Assembly (NCBI RefSeq): GCF_001189845.1
Contig: NZ_LFLZ01000005.1
Span: forward strand, 1 to 64,000
Direction of reading: 5' to 3'
Length of the DNA stretch: 64,000 nucleotides
Source of the DNA: Bradyrhizobium tropiciagri
GTDB lineage: Bacteria; Pseudomonadota; Alphaproteobacteria; Rhizobiales; Xanthobacteraceae
Shown: positions 55,185 through 64,000 of the stretch, one piece after another
How positions within the stretch are numbered: the first letter of the stretch is position 1
Layout: every line of letters begins with the position of its first letter
Position numbers and translations under genes: made by a program
Notes under the pieces: generated by a model
The model's database searches: none
The model's input: the letters and a program-made list of their open reading frames with translations, nothing else
What the model was told of the DNA's origin: nothing

Positions 55185-55288
55185 CCTGGAGAAAGGCTGC
55201 GCGCGCGGCCCCTGGGGGACGGGGTGGGAAGGCCGCGCGCGCTCTTGGAAAGGAGGAGGTCGGGGGCACCTTCTCCTTTCATCCGACG

Positions 55289-57562
55289 TCATTGGGGCGA
55301 CGTCTGACGCCGGTTGAACACCAGAAGCAGAAGGCTCACCGTGAGCAGGATCACACCGGCGATCATCTTCAGTTCGGCGTCGGTCGCGGTCTTCGGCAGC
55401 TGGATGGTGCCGGGACCTTGCGTTGCGACCGGTGACCGCTTCAGCGCGGCGAGCTGCACCTTGCCGTTGCCTGCCTCAGCGCGACGCTCGCCCGATGCAG
55501 CCGGAAGGCTCGGACGCTCGCCGAACACTTTTGCGAAATCCCAGCCTGCGGGCAGGTTAAGCGGCAGCTCGGAGAGCTTCAGTGGCGCGCCTTCGGGACG
55601 GCTCGGCGTCTTGTCGACCGCAACGAGGCTGGTCAGCCGCGTCACGAGCTGGTGCTCCAGCGCCAGCGCAAGGATGGTCTTGTCGGCATCCTCCGGGTTC
55701 GCCTGCCGCGTGGTGCGTGCAACCTCGGCATCCGCGATCTTGCGGCGTGCCCACAGCTTGGAGAGGCCCTTGCCTTCGGCGGCATTCGCGAGCGGCAGCG
55801 TCACGCTCCACGGACGGTCGCCGATGCGGCCCTTGATCTCGACCGAGCCGGCGAGCTTGTCGAGCTTCGCCGCCAGCACCAGCGGCTCGTCGCGATAGAT
55901 GTCGGGCAGCGCCGACGGCGTCAGGTCGGCCGCCGCCTCGGAGAATTTCGCGGACAGGTTGGTCACCGCGGGATTCTCCAGCTTGGCAAACAGGTCGCGC
56001 ATGCGTTCATCGACTTGCTCGACCGAGCCGATATGGGTGAAGGTGCCGCGGCCGAGCTCGGCGGCGCGCGTCATCAGGTAAGTGTTCGGCGCCGAACCGA
56101 TGCCGACCATGAACACGCGCGAACGGCCGCGCAGCGCGCTGATGGTCTCGAACAATTGCTGCTCGTTGCCGATCGCGCCGTCGGTCAGGAACACGACCTG
56201 GCGAACGTGGTCAGCGTCGTCGTGGTTGGTGTCGGACAGTGCCGCGCGCATCGCCGGCACCATCTCGGTGCCGCCGCGGGCCTGTATCGCACTGACGAAC
56301 GCCGTCGCGTTGCCGATATTGGCGCTGTTGGCTGCGACCGGCGCCGGGAACAGCGTGTCCATGGTGTCGTCGAAGCGGATCACGTTGAAGCGATCGGTCG
56401 GCTGCAGGCGGCCGAGCGCGTAAGTGAGGCTCGCCTTGGCCTGGATGATCGAGGTGCCGCCCATCGAGCCGGAATTGTCGATCACGAAGATCACTTCGCG
56501 CGGCAACGGCTTCTGCTGCGCCTGCTCAACCGATGGCGGGGTGACGAAGGCGAGCAGATAGTCGGAATTGCCGACATGCTCGCGGAACAGCCCGACCGAC
56601 GGCGCCTTCTCGGCGGCCGGCTTCCAGGTCAGCTCGAAATCGCGATCGGCCGGTACCGGGCCTTCGGCAAGCTTGACGACGCGCGTGGCACTGTCAGGGC
56701 TCTCGATCCTGACCTGGTGGAAATGGCTCTTCACCTCACCGAGCGGGAAGCCGGCGTTGAGATGCACCGTGATGTTGGTCGGATTGATCGGCGCGTTGGT
56801 GGCGGGATCGAGCACCTCGGATGAGATACGATCACGATCCGGCACCGGATCGGTTGACGTGGCGCCCCAGCCATTGCCATCGGCACGGAGGTCGACGCTC
56901 TGCACCACGGGGCGCGGATTGTAGCGCGGGCCGACCACCATCGGCACCCGCAGCGAGAACTCGTTGCCGTTCTGCTGCACCGGCTCCTGATATTCGATCT
57001 GCACCAGCACGGTTTCGCCCGGGCCGATATTGGCGACCGAGTTGGTGAAGATGTTCGGCCGCTCCTGCTCGGTGAGCGCGGCCTTCTGGCCGTTCTGCTT
57101 GGCCTGCTCGTAGATCGCGCGGGCCTGCTGCCGCTCCTTGATGTCGCCGACCACGATGCGATCGCCGACAATCATCTTCAGCGTATCGACCGCGCCGCCC
57201 GCCGGCAGCGGGTAGACGTAGGTCGCCTCCACCCAATCCTTGGTCGGGTTGCGGAAGATCTGTGTGACGCGGGCGCGGACGGTCGGGCCCGACACGGTGA
57301 GGTCGACATCGATGCCGAGCCTCAGCGCATCCTTATAGCCGTCGTCGGTCTTGAACAGCAGCGAGCCGGAGCGCGCCTCTGATGGCCGCAGCACCGCCTG
57401 TTGCGGCAACTCGGCCGACCACACCGGATCGAAACTCAGGAACAGCGCCGCAAAGCCGATCACCAGCGCGGCCACACCTTCCACCAGGAAGAACAGCACG
57501 ATCCGCATCCTGCGCGACAGGCGTATCTGCGGACTGCTCTCACGTGCATCGTAAATCGTCAT
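55289..57562 (-). CDS. Sortase-substrate protein with VIT and VWA domains
   Basis: A 757-residue envelope protein of the type called marine proteobacterial sortase target protein. An N-terminal membrane/signal segment (MRIVLFFLVEGVAALVIGFA) is followed by a VIT domain (about 60-190, PTKDWVEATYVYPLPAGGAV), a VWA domain (VIFVIDNSGSMGGTSI with the MIDAS D-x-S-x-S) and a long C-terminal region. It ends in a sorting signal: LPKTA at about 722-726, hydrophobic segment, then NRR. The gene is 201 bp upstream of the sortase gene. Start at MTIYDARE follows GGGAG; the frame extends far upstream, but that part is Ser/Arg-rich noise. Confidence 0.92.
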   Translation of the reverse strand: MTIYDARESSPQIRLSRRMRIVLFFLVEGVAALVIGFAALFLSFDPVWSAELPQQAVLRPSEARSGSLLFKTDDGYKDALRLGIDVDLTVSGPTVRARVTQIFRNPTKDWVEATYVYPLPAGGAVDTLKMIVGDRIVVGDIKERQQARAIYEQAKQNGQKAALTEQERPNIFTNSVANIGPGETVLVQIEYQEPVQQNGNEFSLRVPMVVGPRYNPRPVVQSVDLRADGNGWGATSTDPVPDRDRISSEVLDPATNAPINPTNITVHLNAGFPLGEVKSHFHQVRIESPDSATRVVKLAEGPVPADRDFELTWKPAAEKAPSVGLFREHVGNSDYLLAFVTPPSVEQAQQKPLPREVIFVIDNSGSMGGTSIIQAKASLTYALGRLQPTDRFNVIRFDDTMDTLFPAPVAANSANIGNATAFVSAIQARGGTEMVPAMRAALSDTNHDDADHVRQVVFLTDGAIGNEQQLFETISALRGRSRVFMVGIGSAPNTYLMTRAAELGRGTFTHIGSVEQVDERMRDLFAKLENPAVTNLSAKFSEAAADLTPSALPDIYRDEPLVLAAKLDKLAGSVEIKGRIGDRPWSVTLPLANAAEGKGLSKLWARRKIADAEVARTTRQANPEDADKTILALALEHQLVTRLTSLVAVDKTPSRPEGAPLKLSELPLNLPAGWDFAKVFGERPSLPAASGERRAEAGNGKVQLAALKRSPVATQGPGTIQLPKTATDAELKMIAGVILLTVSLLLLVFNRRQTSPQ

Positions 57563-57761
57563 TGTCGTCACTCCCGAGCGAGACTTTCGCTGCTTCGCAA
57601 TCATGGAGAGCGGCGGTTTTGGCGCGAGCAGAATGATCGGCAATGATTGGCCGTCGCCCGGCGCGGCCCGCCGCCGGCCAAGGCGGGTTTGTGCGGTTTT
57701 GTGATGGATTGTCCGGTCTGCTAGACTGCGCGGAATCAAGGGGAACCGGGCAGGAATCAGA

Positions 57762-58526
57762 ATGCCGACGCCTGACAAGCAGCTTTCGGCTGAGCAGAGC
57801 CAGCAGGTCGCGGAGACCATCCGCGAGGAAATCGCGCGCCGCCGCATCTCGCGGCAGACGCTGGCCGAGCAGGCGAAACTCAGCCTCTCGACATTGGAGA
57901 AGGTGCTCGGCGGCCGCCGCCCGTTCACGCTCGCGACCACCGTGCGGCTCGAGCAGGCGCTTGGGGTTTCCCTGCGCAAGCTGCCGGAGACGATCACGGT
58001 GACGGCGCCCGCCAGTGGCGGGATCGCGCCCGATAGCCTCGGATCCTATTCGCGCCGGTCGGTGGCGCGGATCGAAGGCACTTACATCACGGTGCGGCCG
58101 TCGTTCGGCGAGCCGGGCGCGTTCTATGCCTATCGCACCGAGATCGCCTGGGACGACGCGTCGTCATCGCTCGGCTTCCGCGAGGGCGAGCGGCAGGACG
58201 CCGATTACACCCAGTATGGCGAGGTCGCGGTGCCCAATGAATCGGGCTTCGTCTATCTCGTGACCAACAGGCACGGCCAGCATCGCGTGATCACGGTCTC
58301 GCGCCCGCGCAATTCCGGCGAGATGTACGGCATCATCACGACGCTGCTCGCCGGCCGCGGCTCGCTGCTGACGCCGGTCGCCGCGCCGATAGCGTTCCTG
58401 CCGGTGAAGAACGTGCCCAAGCCGAGCCTCGGCCGGGTGTCGGCCGACGATGCGAACTACGCCGTCTATCGCGAGCATCTGCGCCGCACGATCGACGAGC
58501 CGTTTGCGATCTTCCTGCCGGGATAA
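57762..58526 (+). CDS. XRE-family helix-turn-helix regulator
   Basis: A 254-residue regulator. Residues about 18-70 are an XRE helix-turn-helix (IREEIARRRISRQTLAEQAK, LSLSTLEKVLGGRRPFTLAT, VRLEQALGVSLR). The C-terminal about 170 residues are an unassigned beta-rich domain (IEGTYITVRPSFGEPGAFYA, FVYLVTNRHGQHRVITVSRP), perhaps a ligand-sensing domain. It is divergent from the sortase-substrate gene, sharing a 199-bp control region, which suggests control of that operon; not proven. Confidence 0.85.
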   Translation: MPTPDKQLSAEQSQQVAETIREEIARRRISRQTLAEQAKLSLSTLEKVLGGRRPFTLATTVRLEQALGVSLRKLPETITVTAPASGGIAPDSLGSYSRRSVARIEGTYITVRPSFGEPGAFYAYRTEIAWDDASSSLGFREGERQDADYTQYGEVAVPNESGFVYLVTNRHGQHRVITVSRPRNSGEMYGIITTLLAGRGSLLTPVAAPIAFLPVKNVPKPSLGRVSADDANYAVYREHLRRTIDEPFAIFLPG

Positions 58527-58538
58527 GTCCCGACAAGA

Positions 58539-59249
58539 TCATGCCGGGCTCGGACGCGCGGGCGCGACCACGCCGGCGATCAGCACAGCAAGGATGCCGG
58601 TCAGGAAAATGCCGTCGAACGTGCCGGCACCGCCGATCGACGCGATCGGCGCGCCGAGGCTGCCGATCTTGTCGAGGTTCAACAGATCGGCGCCGAGCAG
58701 CGTCCCCATCGAACCGCCGATATAGGCGAGCGGTGCGGCATATTCGCGGGACAGCAGCAGCGCGAGGATCGCGGTCGCCACCACAGGGACGAACACGGGA
58801 ACGGCGATGCCCATGCCTCGTACCGGCGTGGCGCTGGCATGGACAATGGCTGCAATGACGATCGTCGCGATCGCAGCCCTCAGCCAGAGCTGATAGCGCA
58901 GCATCAAATAGGCGGACATCACGGCCGGGATCACAGCGCCGCCGACATTGACGGCGAGGATCGTGCTCGGCGATGCCAGATAAGGCACGACATAGCGCAT
59001 GCCGAAGAAGTCGACGACCTGTCCCGATCGCACCGGCGGGCCGGGCAGCACGGTGATCGGGATATTGAAGTAACTGCCGACCAGCGAACCGAACAGCAGC
59101 AGCAACGCGACACCGGGACCGACGCCGAGCCGCATATAGGCGTAGCGCAGGATGCGCAGCTGGATCAGCACCACCAGCGCCACAGCGGCGAACACCAGGA
59201 TCGAGAAGAATCCCGGTGTCAGCGGCAGATAATGAACTTGGGAATGCAT
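58539..59249 (-). CDS. DUF1614 membrane protein
   Basis: A 236-residue polytopic membrane protein of the DUF1614 type, with about six or seven helices. Typical stretches are RLGVGPGVALLLLFGSLVGS, YFNIPITVLPG, ASPSTILAVNVGGAVIPAVM and the Gly-rich C-terminus IGGSMGTLLGADLLNLDKIG, ASIGGAGTFDGIFLTGILAV. The function of the family is unknown. It ends 12 bases from the XRE gene on the opposite strand. Confidence 0.85.
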   Translation of the reverse strand: MHSQVHYLPLTPGFFSILVFAAVALVVLIQLRILRYAYMRLGVGPGVALLLLFGSLVGSYFNIPITVLPGPPVRSGQVVDFFGMRYVVPYLASPSTILAVNVGGAVIPAVMSAYLMLRYQLWLRAAIATIVIAAIVHASATPVRGMGIAVPVFVPVVATAILALLLSREYAAPLAYIGGSMGTLLGADLLNLDKIGSLGAPIASIGGAGTFDGIFLTGILAVLIAGVVAPARPSPA

Positions 59250-59328
59250 CGGTTCGGCAGTCCGGGTTCGGCGCAGCCCCTCTCGTCACGTAGGAATTCT
59301 CAGTAGAAACACAAGGACGGTGCCTGTC

Positions 59329-59430
59329 CCGTCATCCTGAGGAGCGCGTAGCGCGTCTCGAAGGATGCACGGCCACCGGCCGGGCCGTCGACCCTTCGAG
59401 ACGCCGCTTCGCGGCTCCTCAGGGTGACGG
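59329..59430. repeat. Palindromic repeat (CCGTCATCCTGAGG family)
   Basis: CCGTCATCCTGAGGAGCG and inverse CTCAGGGTGACGG with inner CTCGAAGGATGCACGG/GACCCTTCGAG. Same family as 51983-52084. Confidence 0.9.
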
Positions 59431-59459
59431 TGAGAGAGCCACTGCACCCCGCAAAACAA

Positions 59460-59485
59460 CGAAGCCGCCCATACGGGCGGCTTCG
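59460..59485 (-). terminator. Rho-independent terminator of the ABC binding protein gene
   Basis: An 11-bp GC-rich stem (CGAAGCCGCCC / GGGCGGCTTCG) with loop ATAC, 30 bp downstream of the reverse-strand stop; on the minus strand it is followed by TTGTTTTG. Confidence 0.85.
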
Positions 59486-59514
59486 CGACACGTTGGCTTG
59501 TCGCCTGCTTGGCG

Positions 59515-60735
59515 CTAGCCGCCGGTCTCCGCGCTGATGATGTCGCCGAACAGCTCCCACTGTCCGTTCTTGAACTGCATCATCTTGAGCTGCTCGACCG
59601 GCGCGAAGTCGGTCGCGCTGGTGTTGATCTTGATGCCGGGGATCAGCGTGTCGGGCGCAAAATCCCTCAGGCTGGCGGCCTGCTTCATCACGTTCTCGCG
59701 CGTCAGGTTGTCGCCGCACTGTTTCAGCACCTGCACCATGGTCTGCGCCGCGGCATAACCATAGACCAGGTTCGCGTCCGACAGGTTAGCGCCCGGCAAG
59801 TACTTCTCGGCGAAGGCCATGAACTTCTTCATGCCTTCGTCATTCTTCCACTGCGGGTCGGACGCGTCCTTCAGATAGCCGGCCGACAGCACGCCTTCGG
59901 ACGCGTCGAGGCCGGCGGGCTTCATGACCGCGCCGATCGAGATCGAGACGTCGGTCATCACGTGCATCGGCTTCCAGCCGATCTCCGCGATCTTCTTGAT
60001 CGCCTGCGCGGCGAATTTCGGCGTCGAGATGTTGACGAACACGTCGGCGCCGGTGTCCTTCAGCTTGACGATGTGGGAATCGATCGACGGCTCCGTGGTC
60101 TCGTAGCTTTCCTCGGCGACGATCTTGACGCTCGATTTGTCGAGCACGTCCTTGAGGCCGATCAGGTAGTCCTTGCCGAAGTCATCATTGGCATAGAAGA
60201 TCGCGACCTTGGCGTCCGGCTTGGCCTTGAGGATGTACTTGCCGAAGATCCGCGCCTCGACGCGATAGCTCGGCTGGAAGCCCATGGTCCATGGGAAATC
60301 CTTCGGATCGTTCCACTTGCTGGCGCCGGTGGCGAGGAACAGCTGCGGCACCTTCTTGGCGTTTTGATACTTCTGCACCGCGGTCTGGGTCGGCGTGCCC
60401 AGCGCGTTGAACACCAGGAAGACCTCATCGCTCTCGATCAGCTTGCGGATTTGCTCCACGGTCTTCGGCGGCGAGTAGCCGTCGTCATAGGAGATCCAGT
60501 TGATCTTGCGGCCGTTGATGCCGCCCTGATCATTGATCATCTTGAAATAGGCTTCCTCGGTCTTGCCGATGACGCCGTAGGCGGAGGCGGGACCGCTATA
60601 GGCCTCGACATTGCCGATCTTGATCTCGGTGTCGGAGGCGCCGGTGTCATACTTCTTTTGGGCAAAGGCGGCCTGGGTGGAAAGCAGGCAGAGCGCCGCG
60701 GCGGCGGCCAGCAGCGACAGTTTTGTGGTTTTCAT
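59515..60735 (-). CDS. Branched-chain-type ABC transporter substrate-binding protein
   Basis: A 406-residue periplasmic binding protein of the leucine/isoleucine/valine (LivJ/HAAT) group. Signal peptide about 1-25 (ending AAFA-Q). Typical segments are DTEIKIGNVEAYSGPASAYG, FKMINDQGGINGRKINWISY, VPQLFLATGASKWNDPKDFP and GVLSAGYLKDASDPQ. It should bind an amino acid, acyl or aromatic ligand. Permease and ATPase genes are not adjacent, but an acyl-CoA synthetase gene lies 126 bp upstream on the same strand, suggesting uptake and activation of a carboxylic acid. A strong terminator follows. Confidence 0.93.
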   Translation of the reverse strand: MKTTKLSLLAAAAALCLLSTQAAFAQKKYDTGASDTEIKIGNVEAYSGPASAYGVIGKTEEAYFKMINDQGGINGRKINWISYDDGYSPPKTVEQIRKLIESDEVFLVFNALGTPTQTAVQKYQNAKKVPQLFLATGASKWNDPKDFPWTMGFQPSYRVEARIFGKYILKAKPDAKVAIFYANDDFGKDYLIGLKDVLDKSSVKIVAEESYETTEPSIDSHIVKLKDTGADVFVNISTPKFAAQAIKKIAEIGWKPMHVMTDVSISIGAVMKPAGLDASEGVLSAGYLKDASDPQWKNDEGMKKFMAFAEKYLPGANLSDANLVYGYAAAQTMVQVLKQCGDNLTRENVMKQAASLRDFAPDTLIPGIKINTSATDFAPVEQLKMMQFKNGQWELFGDIISAETGG

Positions 60736-60861
60736 AAAGGCAATTTCCTCGATCTATTCTGGTTGGGGACTCAACGCAACGAACCCATAGCCGGTCCCGG
60801 CAAACGATTATGGGCAACACTTCTCTCGACATGGCATGAGACGCAACGCGCGTCCGTGCGA

Positions 60862-62403
60862 TCAAGCGGCAGTATCGGTCGGCTTCGGCTGGCTGAACTG
60901 TTGCCGAAGCGTCGGCTTATGAATTTTGCCTGTCGCATTCCGCGGCAGGACATCGATGAACTCGATCAGGCGCGGGCATTTGAACCGCGCCAGATTGGCC
61001 TGGCAATGTGCGTGGATCTCGTCCGGCGTCAGCGTGTGGCCTGGCTTCACGGCGATCACGGCCATCCCGACCTCGCCCCACTGCTCGTTCGGGATACCGA
61101 TCACGGCGGCTTCGGCGACGGCCGTCAGTTGATGCAGCACGCTCTCGACCTCGGCCGGATAGACGTTCTCGCCGCCGGAGATGTACATGTCCTTCCAGCG
61201 GTCGACGATGTAGTAGAAGCCTTCCTCGTCGATCCGCGTGGCGTCGCCGGTATGCAGCCAGCCGTCGGTGAACGAGGAAGCGTTGGCGTCCGGCCGGTTC
61301 CAATAGCCCGGCGTGATGTTCGGGCCCTTGACCCAGAGCTCGCCGAGCTCGCCGACCGCGGCATCGCTGCCATCGGGCCGCGCGATGCGCACTTCCGTGT
61401 GCAGCACCGGCTTGCCGGACGAGCCGGCCTTGCGCGCGGCATCCTCGCGGTCGAGCACCATCACCGCCGGCGAGGTCTCGGTCATGCCATAGCCCTGCTG
61501 CAGCGCGACGCCGCGCGCCTCCCAGGTCTTGAGCAGCGGCACCGGCATCGGCGCGCCGCCGACGCCGCCGATCGTCAGGCGGCTGAAATCCGCCGACGCG
61601 AAATCCGGATGCTGCGCCATGAACTGGTAGATCGCGGGCACGCCGAAGAACACGTTGATGCCCTGCGCGGGATCGCTGATCAGTCTCAGCGCCTCGCCGG
61701 GATCGAAGGTGCGCATGATCAGCACCGTGCCGCCGGCATGCAGCACCGGGTTGGTGTAGCAATTCAGCCCGCCGGTGTGGAACAGCGGCAGCACGGTCAG
61801 CAGCACCGAGGCCGGCGAGATGTAGGCGGGGCCGCCGAGATTGACGCAATTCCAGAACGTCATCCCATGCGTGATGATCGCGCCCTTGGGCTGACCCGTG
61901 GTGCCCGAGGTGTACATGATGGTCGAGATGTCATCGAGCGTGACCTCCTCGAACCGTTCGAGCGGCCTGGCCGCCGCGATGCCGGCTTCATAGGCGCCGC
62001 CCGGGCCGAGCCTCACGGTCGACGCGACATCGCAGAGCTTGGCCACCGCAAGCGCGGTCTCGGCGAGGTCGTCGTCATGGATCATCACCTTCGGCGAGGC
62101 GTCGCCGGTGATGTAGCGCAGCTCGGGAACGGTAAGGCGGGTATTGAGCGGCAGGAAGACCGCGCCGATCCGGAAGCAGGCGAACTGGATCTCCAGCGTA
62201 TCCGTGGTGTTCAACGCCAGCACCGCGACCCGGTCGCCATTGGCAACCTTCAGCCCGTCACGCAGCCAGGCGGCGAGCCGCGACACACGGGCATCGAGCT
62301 CCGCATAGCTAAAGCGGCGTCCGCTTGCGAGATCGACAAGCGCCATCTTGTCCGGCGTGCGCCGGCGATGATGCGCGATCCAGTCGTAATAACGAACCGG
62401 CAC
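60862..62403 (-). CDS. AMP-forming acyl-CoA synthetase
   Basis: A 513-residue ligase of the ANL superfamily. P-loop ISTIMYTSGTTGQPKGAIIT, then GYGMTETSPAVMV, the GWLHTGDATRIDEEGFYYIV hinge and C-terminal PRNATGKIHKPTLR with the catalytic Lys. It activates a fatty, aromatic or other carboxylic acid to its CoA ester. The start is GTG at 62403 after AGAGGAGGGA, which gives the usual N-terminus VPVRYYDWIAHH. It is divergent from an acyl-CoA dehydrogenase and followed by a binding-protein gene, so the set looks like an acid uptake and beta-oxidation-like pathway. Confidence 0.93.
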   Translation of the reverse strand: MPVRYYDWIAHHRRRTPDKMALVDLASGRRFSYAELDARVSRLAAWLRDGLKVANGDRVAVLALNTTDTLEIQFACFRIGAVFLPLNTRLTVPELRYITGDASPKVMIHDDDLAETALAVAKLCDVASTVRLGPGGAYEAGIAAARPLERFEEVTLDDISTIMYTSGTTGQPKGAIITHGMTFWNCVNLGGPAYISPASVLLTVLPLFHTGGLNCYTNPVLHAGGTVLIMRTFDPGEALRLISDPAQGINVFFGVPAIYQFMAQHPDFASADFSRLTIGGVGGAPMPVPLLKTWEARGVALQQGYGMTETSPAVMVLDREDAARKAGSSGKPVLHTEVRIARPDGSDAAVGELGELWVKGPNITPGYWNRPDANASSFTDGWLHTGDATRIDEEGFYYIVDRWKDMYISGGENVYPAEVESVLHQLTAVAEAAVIGIPNEQWGEVGMAVIAVKPGHTLTPDEIHAHCQANLARFKCPRLIEFIDVLPRNATGKIHKPTLRQQFSQPKPTDTAA

Positions 62404-62618
62404 ATGTCCCTCCTCTGGAACGGCAGTCTTGCGCCGCCTGTTCCTGGCTCGATTGATGCCATGAATTGGCAGTGGAGGGGGCGTATCGGGATACTGTCTT
62501 GCGTTTAGTGGCTGGCGGGTGGCCAGATGGAAGGCGGCTCCGGCGGACAGCCACTCGACGCAAGTGAACCGGGAGAAATCCGGACATCGTCGGGCGCGAG
62601 AATCAATGGAGCACGCGG

Positions 62619-63754
62619 ATGGCAAACCCGTTCTACACCGGCGAGCATGAGGCTTCTGCGAGGTGATGCGGCGCTTTGTGGCCAAGGAAATCGAGCCTTA
62701 TGCCCATCAATGGGACGAGGAGGGCGAGTTTCCGCGCGAACTCTATGCCAAGGCGTCCGAGATTGGGCTGCTCGGCCTCGGTTTTCCGGAAGAATATGGC
62801 GGGATCGCCGCCGACCAGTTCATGAAGATCGTGGCCTCGCAGGAGCTGGCGCGGGCCGGCGCCGGGGGCGTCTCCTCAAGCCTGATGAGCCACACCATCG
62901 GCTCGCCGCCGATCGCGCGTGCCGCCCGCCCCGAGGTCAAGGCGCGGGTGCTGCCGGAGGTGCTTGCGGGCAAGAAGATCTCCGCGCTGGCGATCACCGA
63001 GCCGAGCGGCGGCTCGGATGTCGCGAACCTCCGTACCAAGGCGCAGCGCGACGGCGACCATTACGTCGTCTCCGGCGAGAAGACCTTCATCACCTCGGGG
63101 ATGCGCGCCGACTATCTGACGGTTGCGGTGCGCACCGGCGGCGAGGGGCCCGGCGGCGTCAGCCTGCTCTTGATCGAGGGCAATACGGCCGGCCTCTCCC
63201 GCACCAAGCTGAAGAAGATGGGCTGGTGGGCCTCGGATACCGCGACACTTCATTTCGATGAGTGCCGCGTGCCGGTCGAAAACCTGATCGGCGAGGAAGG
63301 CCAGGGCTTCAAGATCATCATGCAGAACTTCAACAGCGAGCGCATGGGCATGGCGGCAAGCTGCACCGCCTATGCGCGGGTCTGCCTCGACGAGGCGGTG
63401 GCCTATGCCAAGGAGCGCAAGACGTTCGGCAAGCCGATCGCCCAGCACCAGGTCATCCGGCACAAGATCGTCGACATGGCGCAGAAGGTTGCAGCCTCGC
63501 AGGCGATGCTGGAGATGCTGGCGTGGCGGCTCGGCCAGGGCGAAAGCCCGGTCGCCGAGATTTGCATGATGAAGAACCAGGCGACGCAAACCATGGCGCA
63601 TTGCGCCTCCGAGGCGGTGCAGATCTTCGGCGGCGCCGGCTTCATGCGCGGCGTCAAGGTCGAGCGCATTTACCGCGAGGTCAAGGTCAACGCCATCGGC
63701 GGCGGCACCGAGGAGATCATGAAGGATCTCGCGAGCCGGCAGATGGGATTGTGA
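62619..63754 (+). pseudogene. Acyl-CoA dehydrogenase, one-base frameshift near the N-terminus
   Basis: The first frame begins ATG at 62619 (MANPFYTGEHEA), then stops. The second, from about 62655, continues with EVMRRFVAKEIEPYAHQWDE and carries all landmarks of a flavin acyl-CoA dehydrogenase: ALAITEPSGGSDVANLRTKA, EKTFITSGMRADYL, the AYAKERKTFGKPIAQHQVIR segment and the C-terminal FGGAGFMRGVKVERIYREVK. One base missing in GAGGCTTCTGCG accounts for the break. Only the first dozen residues are out of frame, so an assembly error is likely. If intact, about 378 residues; oxidises an acyl-CoA made by the divergent synthetase. Confidence 0.88.
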
Positions 63755-63768
63755 TGAATTTTCCCCGG

Positions 63769-63903
63769 TCATTCCGGGGCTCGCCAACGGGTCCGCGCAA
63801 AGCGCGGCCCGATGACAGGCTCCGCGAGAGCCCGGAATCCATCGGGCGGCAGATTCGATGTGAAATGGATTCCGGGCTCGCGCTGCGCGCGCTCCGGAAT
63901 GAC
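63769..63903. repeat. Palindromic repeat (TCATTCCGGGG family)
   Basis: Starts TCATTCCGGGGCTCGCC and ends with the inverse GCTCCGGAATGA; inner segments GGAATCCAT and ATGGATTCC. Lies between two co-oriented acyl-CoA dehydrogenase genes. Confidence 0.85.
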
Positions 63904-63920
63904 GAGGGATAGACCGAACA

Positions 63921-64000
63921 ATGCTCTTAACCGCCGACCACGACGAACCCCGCCGCGCGCTCCAAAAATTCATCGCGGCCGAGATCAATCCCCATGTCGA
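63921..64000 (+). CDS. Acyl-CoA dehydrogenase, N-terminal fragment cut by window end
   Basis: Only the first 26 residues are visible, MLLTADHDEPRRALQKFIAA then EINPHV, matching the beginning of acyl-CoA dehydrogenases (helix, then KFIAxEINPHV). The gene runs past the window. It follows the preceding dehydrogenase in the same direction, so a second step in the same pathway is possible. Confidence 0.7.
   Translation, partial: MLLTADHDEPRRALQKFIAAEINPHV

Noticed and set aside
55289..57997. Longer version of the sortase substrate starting at 57997
   Set aside because: The extra about 145 residues are Ser/Arg-rich and antisense to the XRE gene; MTIYDARE with GGGAG is a better start.
59509..62508. 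Plus-strand open frame of 999 residues
   Set aside because: Antisense of two clearly conserved genes (ABC binding protein and acyl-CoA synthetase); composition is His/Arg/Asp-rich with no domain.

Overview
The window is GC-rich chromosomal DNA from an alphaproteobacterium, most likely Bradyrhizobium or a close relative. This is an inference from several things together: a CtrA-type box (TTAA-N7-TTAAC) before minCDE, an ACC deaminase gene divergent from an Lrp-type regulator, many branched-chain/TctC-type solute-binding proteins, acyl-CoA enzymes, and several families of palindromic intergenic repeats of the kind common in Bradyrhizobium. There is no prophage, CRISPR array, rRNA or recognisable insertion sequence.

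Layout. 1-1474: tRNA-Ser(GGA) followed by a gene graveyard (sigma-54 activator and FkbH remnants on opposite strands). 1475-7937: a membrane protein with a spermidine-synthase-like domain, three Tad-type pseudopilin genes and a secreted phosphodiesterase. 8144-12161: a compact reverse-strand group of a class III cyclase with TolB/TPR parts, a PAP2/haloperoxidase-type phosphatase, an AvrRpt2-like papain-fold protease and an unknown protein. 12422-12915: a second graveyard. 12952-18956: TctC-type binding protein, pstS with a Pho-box-like site, a TetR regulator with a palindromic operator, and minCDE plus one extra coupled gene. 19111-29205: sirtuin, cytochrome c, LysM protein, SBP56 methanethiol oxidase with an overlapping membrane protein, a beta-lactamase-fold hydrolase, acdR/acdS and a secreted serine protease. 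29330-44546: phosphoesterase, Baeyer-Villiger-type monooxygenase, recQ, a three-gene molybdenum hydroxylase operon with tri-haem cytochrome, a DUF2235 gene with a duplicated start region, and a MoxR/VWA pair. 44720-50742: the most unusual locus. 51182-64000: secreted trypsin-like protease, ADP-forming acyl-CoA synthetase, sortase and its LPKTA substrate, XRE regulator, DUF1614 protein, ABC binding protein, AMP-forming acyl-CoA synthetase and two acyl-CoA dehydrogenases.

The best candidate for an undescribed system is the reverse-strand locus 44720-50742. A PatA/PatG-family cyanobactin-type maturation protease (subtilisin domain plus the PatG C-terminal domain) is preceded by a LuxR-type regulator with a degenerate receiver. 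It is followed by at least three short genes with strong ribosome binding sites, one of which encodes a peptide with an amphipathic, bacteriocin-like C-terminus, and then by an isoprenylcysteine-methyltransferase-like membrane enzyme and a HAD hydrolase. No YcaO cyclodehydratase, ThcOx oxidase or prenyltransferase is present, so if it is a RiPP pathway it differs from known cyanobactin clusters.

A caution for every user: six otherwise well-conserved genes (sirtuin, serine hydrolase, serine protease, molybdoenzyme large subunit, ADP-forming synthetase, acyl-CoA dehydrogenase) are each broken by one small indel, five of them consistent with loss of one base. This pattern looks more like residual assembly error than six independent pseudogenes, and the affected genes should be re-read before being called dead.
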